Positions 15,713 through 18,174 of a stretch of 18,174 nucleotides of DNA are shown here, piece by piece (position 1 is the first letter of the stretch; the number at the start of each line of letters is the position of its first letter). Made by a program: the position numbers and the translations under genes. The stretch comes from Pseudomonadota bacterium (GTDB lineage Bacteria; CALINM01). The notes beneath the pieces were generated by a model. That model was not told the origin of the DNA. It saw nothing but the letters and a program-made list of their open reading frames with translations, and made no database searches. Where the stretch lies: NCBI GenBank assembly GCA_026415985.1, contig JAOAGA010000028.1:1-18174 (forward strand), written 5' to 3'.

Positions 15713-16615
15713 ATGCAACTACCTGATGGTTTATACAGAGTCCTCCTTGAAAATATAAATGACGGAGTCTATTTTACCGATGTTAACAGGAAAATCCTTT
15801 ACTGGAATAAGGGGGCTGAAGAACTGACGGGGTATAAAAAGGATGAGATCATCGGAAGGTATTGTCATGACAACATACTCAAACACATAGACGAACAGGG
15901 AAAAGAGTTATGCACAAACAGTTGTCCTCTCGACTGGACCATAAGAACAGGAACACCCCACAGAGCAGAGATCTATCTCCACCATAAAGATGGTCATCGT
16001 GTTCCCATAACTGTTTATTGTGCGCCCATATTCAATTCAAAAAACGAGATTGTAGGTGCCGTTGAAATATTCAGGGATAACAGTTATGTTAAATCCTTAA
16101 GAGAAAGAATAAAACATCTCGAAGAGGCTGCATTACTTGACGAACTGACAAAACTATCTAACAGAAGATTTTTAGAGTTGACGATTTTAACAAAAATCCT
16201 TGAAACAAGAAGATATAACCGCTCCTATGGCGTAATTTTTGTTGATGTGGATAATTTTAAATCAATAAATGACACCTATGGACATAGCGTTGGAGATAAG
16301 ATACTTATGATGGTTGCCTCCACCTTAAGAAGTAATGTAAGATTTTACGATACTGTCGGAAGGTGGGGTGGAGATGAGTTTGTTCTTGTCGTTGAACTTA
16401 AAGGCGAAGATGACTTAAATAATATTACACAGAAGATACAAAACCTTGTTCAAAAATCCTATATCACCATTGGTGATAAAAAAATTCAGACAACCCTTTC
16501 TATCGGTGCCACCACAATCGCTATTAAAGACTCCATAGAATCGGTTATCTCACGGGCCGATAAATTAATGTATTTAAGCAAAAATAAGGGCAAAAATAAT
16601 ATCACGATAGGATAA
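15713..16615 (+). CDS. PAS-GGDEF diguanylate cyclase
   Basis: A 300-residue soluble signalling enzyme that makes cyclic di-GMP from two GTP. An N-terminal PAS domain (about 5-122) senses an unknown signal; it contains C51, C67 and C71 in the pattern GRYCHDNIL...LCTNSCPL. A short coiled linker (about 125-140) leads to the GGDEF domain (about 141-300). That domain has DELTKLSNRRFL, DVDNFKSINDTYGH and an intact active site GGDEF at 219-223. The inhibitory product-binding site RxxD is present at R210-D213, five residues before GGDEF, so feedback inhibition is expected. No EAL or HD-GYP domain is present. The ATG at 15713 fits the family N-terminus but has no ribosome binding site and sits at the predicted transcription start. 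The macro-domain gene begins 6 nt downstream. Confidence 0.94.
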   Translation: MQLPDGLYRVLLENINDGVYFTDVNRKILYWNKGAEELTGYKKDEIIGRYCHDNILKHIDEQGKELCTNSCPLDWTIRTGTPHRAEIYLHHKDGHRVPITVYCAPIFNSKNEIVGAVEIFRDNSYVKSLRERIKHLEEAALLDELTKLSNRRFLELTILTKILETRRYNRSYGVIFVDVDNFKSINDTYGHSVGDKILMMVASTLRSNVRFYDTVGRWGGDEFVLVVELKGEDDLNNITQKIQNLVQKSYITIGDKKIQTTLSIGATTIAIKDSIESVISRADKLMYLSKNKGKNNITIG

Positions 16616-16621
16616 GTTATC

Positions 16622-17158
16622 ATGATAGTGGTTGAAAAGATGGTTAAAGGCAAAATCCTGAGATTATTTTTCGGAGATATAACCGAAAGAGATCTCGATG
16701 CCATAGTTAACCCCGCTAACTCTGAGCTACAACACGGAGGCGGTGTTGCGGGTATCATTGTTAAAAAGGGCGGATATATAATACAAAGTGAGAGCGATAA
16801 AATCGGTTATTTACCGGTAGGGCAATCTGCAATAACCTCTGCAGGGGCTCTAAAGGCAAAATTTGTCATTCATACCGTAGGTCCCATATATGGTGAGGGA
16901 GATGAAGATAATAAGCTTAAAGAGGCAATTTTCAACACACTAAAGTTAGCCTGTGAAAAGGGATTGAGATCCATCTCTATTCCCGCTATCAGCGCGGGCA
17001 TATTCGGTTTTCCTAAAGACAGATGTGCGGAGATACTTGTCAATGAAGCAAAAAGTTTTATAGAAACAAACCCGGAATGTTCTCTTCAGATAGTAGAGTT
17101 TTGCATATACAATGAAGATGTGCTGAGTTTTTTTAAAAAAGAGTTTGGAAAAATTTAA
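16622..17158 (+). CDS. Macro-domain protein (ADP-ribose binding or hydrolysing)
   Basis: A 178-residue single macro domain of the MacroD/YmdB-like group. Visible ligand-site motifs are GDIT (18-21), IVNPANSELQHGGGVAGIIVKKGG (N30, N33, glycine loop 39-41) and SAGIFGFP (124-131). Members bind ADP-ribose and often remove it from acidic residues or deacetylate O-acetyl-ADP-ribose. The Asn and glycine-loop residues tied to hydrolysis are retained, but activity is not proven. The ATG at 16622 follows AGGA by 9 nt and comes 6 nt after the cyclase stop codon, so the two are probably co-expressed. Another ATG 18 nt later (16640) is possible. No ADP-ribosyltransferase gene is visible nearby, so its target is unknown. 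Confidence 0.9.
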   Translation: MIVVEKMVKGKILRLFFGDITERDLDAIVNPANSELQHGGGVAGIIVKKGGYIIQSESDKIGYLPVGQSAITSAGALKAKFVIHTVGPIYGEGDEDNKLKEAIFNTLKLACEKGLRSISIPAISAGIFGFPKDRCAEILVNEAKSFIETNPECSLQIVEFCIYNEDVLSFFKKEFGKI

Positions 17159-17163
17159 TTATT

Positions 17164-18174
17164 GTGTTTGACTATCCCTTCAATTTCGAAAAAGTTTTTG
17201 CCACCTTTCTTCAAAGACATAACAGATTTTTGATATCTTGCTTAGTAGAGGGTAAAGAAGTGCCCGCCTACCTGCCAAATCCCGGCAGATTGTGGGAGTT
17301 ATTAATAAAGGATACCCCTTTAATACTGGCTAAAAACAAAACTGAACTTAAAATACCCTATACAGTTATAGCCTGTTATAAAGAAGGCCAGCCGGTGCTT
17401 CTTCATACACACCTTACCAATAAAATTGTTGAAACCCTGGTTGATAATAATGAAATACCATTTTTTAAAAACTATTCAGTCCTATCAAAAGAAACAAAGT
17501 ACAAAAAAAGCAGGTTTGACCTGTTACTTAAGAATGAGAAAGAAGAGCTATTTCTCGAGATAAAAACCTGCACCCTCTTCGGAAAGAAGATAGCCATGTT
17601 TCCTGATGCCGTGACAGAAAGGGGGACGAGACATCTGCTTGAACTTAAGGAGATTTCTCAGCATGGCAAAAGGGCCTGCATACTCTTTGTTATAATGAAC
17701 AGTCAAATCGATTACTTTTTGCCAGCCTATCATATAGATTTAAACTTCAGTAAAAGCTTGGTTGAGGTTAGAGATTTTGTAGATATAAAAGCTATGTCTG
17801 TAACATGGGATAAATCCTTTAGTTACGTTGATAATGTTAAGTTAGTCAATATACCCTGGAATTTAATTGAGCAGGAAACAAATGACAGAGGATGCTATCT
17901 GCTTTTATCAGAACTTGCGGATAATAAAAAAATTACCGCAGGAAACCTAAAAAACATTAATCTTTTAAAAGGCTATTATGTTTATATTGGTTCTGCCTTA
18001 AACTCTCTGTCAAAGAGAATAGCCAGACATAAAAGAAAAAACAAAAATTTTCACTGGCATATTGACTATCTGACAAGCATAAGCAAAACGATAAAGGATA
18101 TACCAATAGTTACGAATGAAGATTTAGAGTGTTATATATCGGAAAAGATCAGTGAGATAGCAGATAAACTTATC
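17164..18174 (+). CDS. sfsA: SfsA protein fused to a DUF123 (GIY-YIG-like) domain, cut by window end
   Basis: An open frame of 337 codons runs off the right edge with no stop, so the C-terminus is missing. Residues about 10-230 match SfsA: LPNPGRL (37-43), RFDLLL (117-122), EIKTCTL (132-138) and MFPDAVTERGTRHL (145-158). D119 with E132-x-K134 has the layout of a PD-(D/E)xK nuclease-like core. Residues about 243-337 match DUF123, a GIY-YIG-related domain: GYYVYIGSA (270-278), R288-H289 and HWHID (297-301). SfsA was named for sugar-fermentation stimulation and has been reported to bind DNA; its biochemical activity is unsettled. The start is GTG at 17164, 5 nt after the macro gene. No ATG lies near the N-terminus, and an in-frame stop at 17134 limits extension. 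Ribosome binding is weak (GGAA, 13 nt away), so coupling to the macro gene is likely. Confidence 0.88.
   Translation, partial: MFDYPFNFEKVFATFLQRHNRFLISCLVEGKEVPAYLPNPGRLWELLIKDTPLILAKNKTELKIPYTVIACYKEGQPVLLHTHLTNKIVETLVDNNEIPFFKNYSVLSKETKYKKSRFDLLLKNEKEELFLEIKTCTLFGKKIAMFPDAVTERGTRHLLELKEISQHGKRACILFVIMNSQIDYFLPAYHIDLNFSKSLVEVRDFVDIKAMSVTWDKSFSYVDNVKLVNIPWNLIEQETNDRGCYLLLSELADNKKITAGNLKNINLLKGYYVYIGSALNSLSKRIARHKRKNKNFHWHIDYLTSISKTIKDIPIVTNEDLECYISEKISEIADKLI

Noticed and set aside
17548-17733. Minus-strand 61-codon open frame inside sfsA
   Set aside because: Antisense to the conserved SfsA core and without a ribosome binding site or recognisable product.
1-18174. Mobile element, prophage, CRISPR array, tRNA or rRNA
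   Set aside because: No transposase, integrase, direct-repeat array, cloverleaf or rRNA-like stretch was seen by reading; composition and gene spacing are uniform housekeeping style.

Overview
The window is a gene-dense, AT-rich stretch of bacterial chromosome with no sign of recent mobile DNA. TonB, a signal-peptide transglutaminase, MurI and a PAS-GGDEF protein point to a Gram-negative bacterium with peptidoglycan. The rubrerythrin, two-iron superoxide reductase and peroxiredoxin set points to an anaerobe or microaerophile. The combination is compatible with a Deferribacterota-like organism, but that placement is inference from gene content, not a database result.

Layout. Positions 188-2254 (minus) hold an acetate permease unit: a small DUF485 membrane protein followed by an ActP-type sodium:solute symporter, closed by a clear intrinsic terminator at 134-177. 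Positions 2430-13166 (minus) hold eight tightly packed genes read leftwards: HIT protein, tonB, murI, an RlmD-type uracil methyltransferase, carB, greA, a transglutaminase-like exported protein and recG. Neighbours overlap or are separated by about 20 nt or less, except for a 70-nt gap before carB that may carry an internal promoter. Positions 13167-13307 are a divergent control region. To its right, on the plus strand, lie a phasin-like coiled-coil protein (13308-13595), a peroxide-defence operon perR-rbr-dfx-ahpC (13640-15560) with a hairpin after it, and a three-gene unit running off the right edge: PAS-GGDEF diguanylate cyclase, macro-domain protein, and an SfsA protein fused to a GIY-YIG-like DUF123 domain (15713-18174).

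The oxidative-stress operon is coherent. A PerR-type regulator (Asp at the PerR-diagnostic position) precedes the enzymes that reduce peroxide and superoxide without releasing oxygen. A near-consensus PerR box covers the operon's own -10 element, so autoregulation is predicted. The perR gene and the diguanylate cyclase both lack a Shine-Dalgarno sequence and have good promoter elements placed so that transcription should begin at, or within about 3 nt of, the start codon. Both are candidate leaderless messages.

Most of the window is ordinary housekeeping. The observations most worth following are the PerR box with leaderless perR, the cyclase-macro-SfsA/DUF123 unit and its fusion protein, the cysteine-bearing PAS domain, and a predicted coiled-coil insertion of about 60 residues in the acetate permease. 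No tRNA, rRNA, CRISPR array, insertion sequence or prophage gene was seen.
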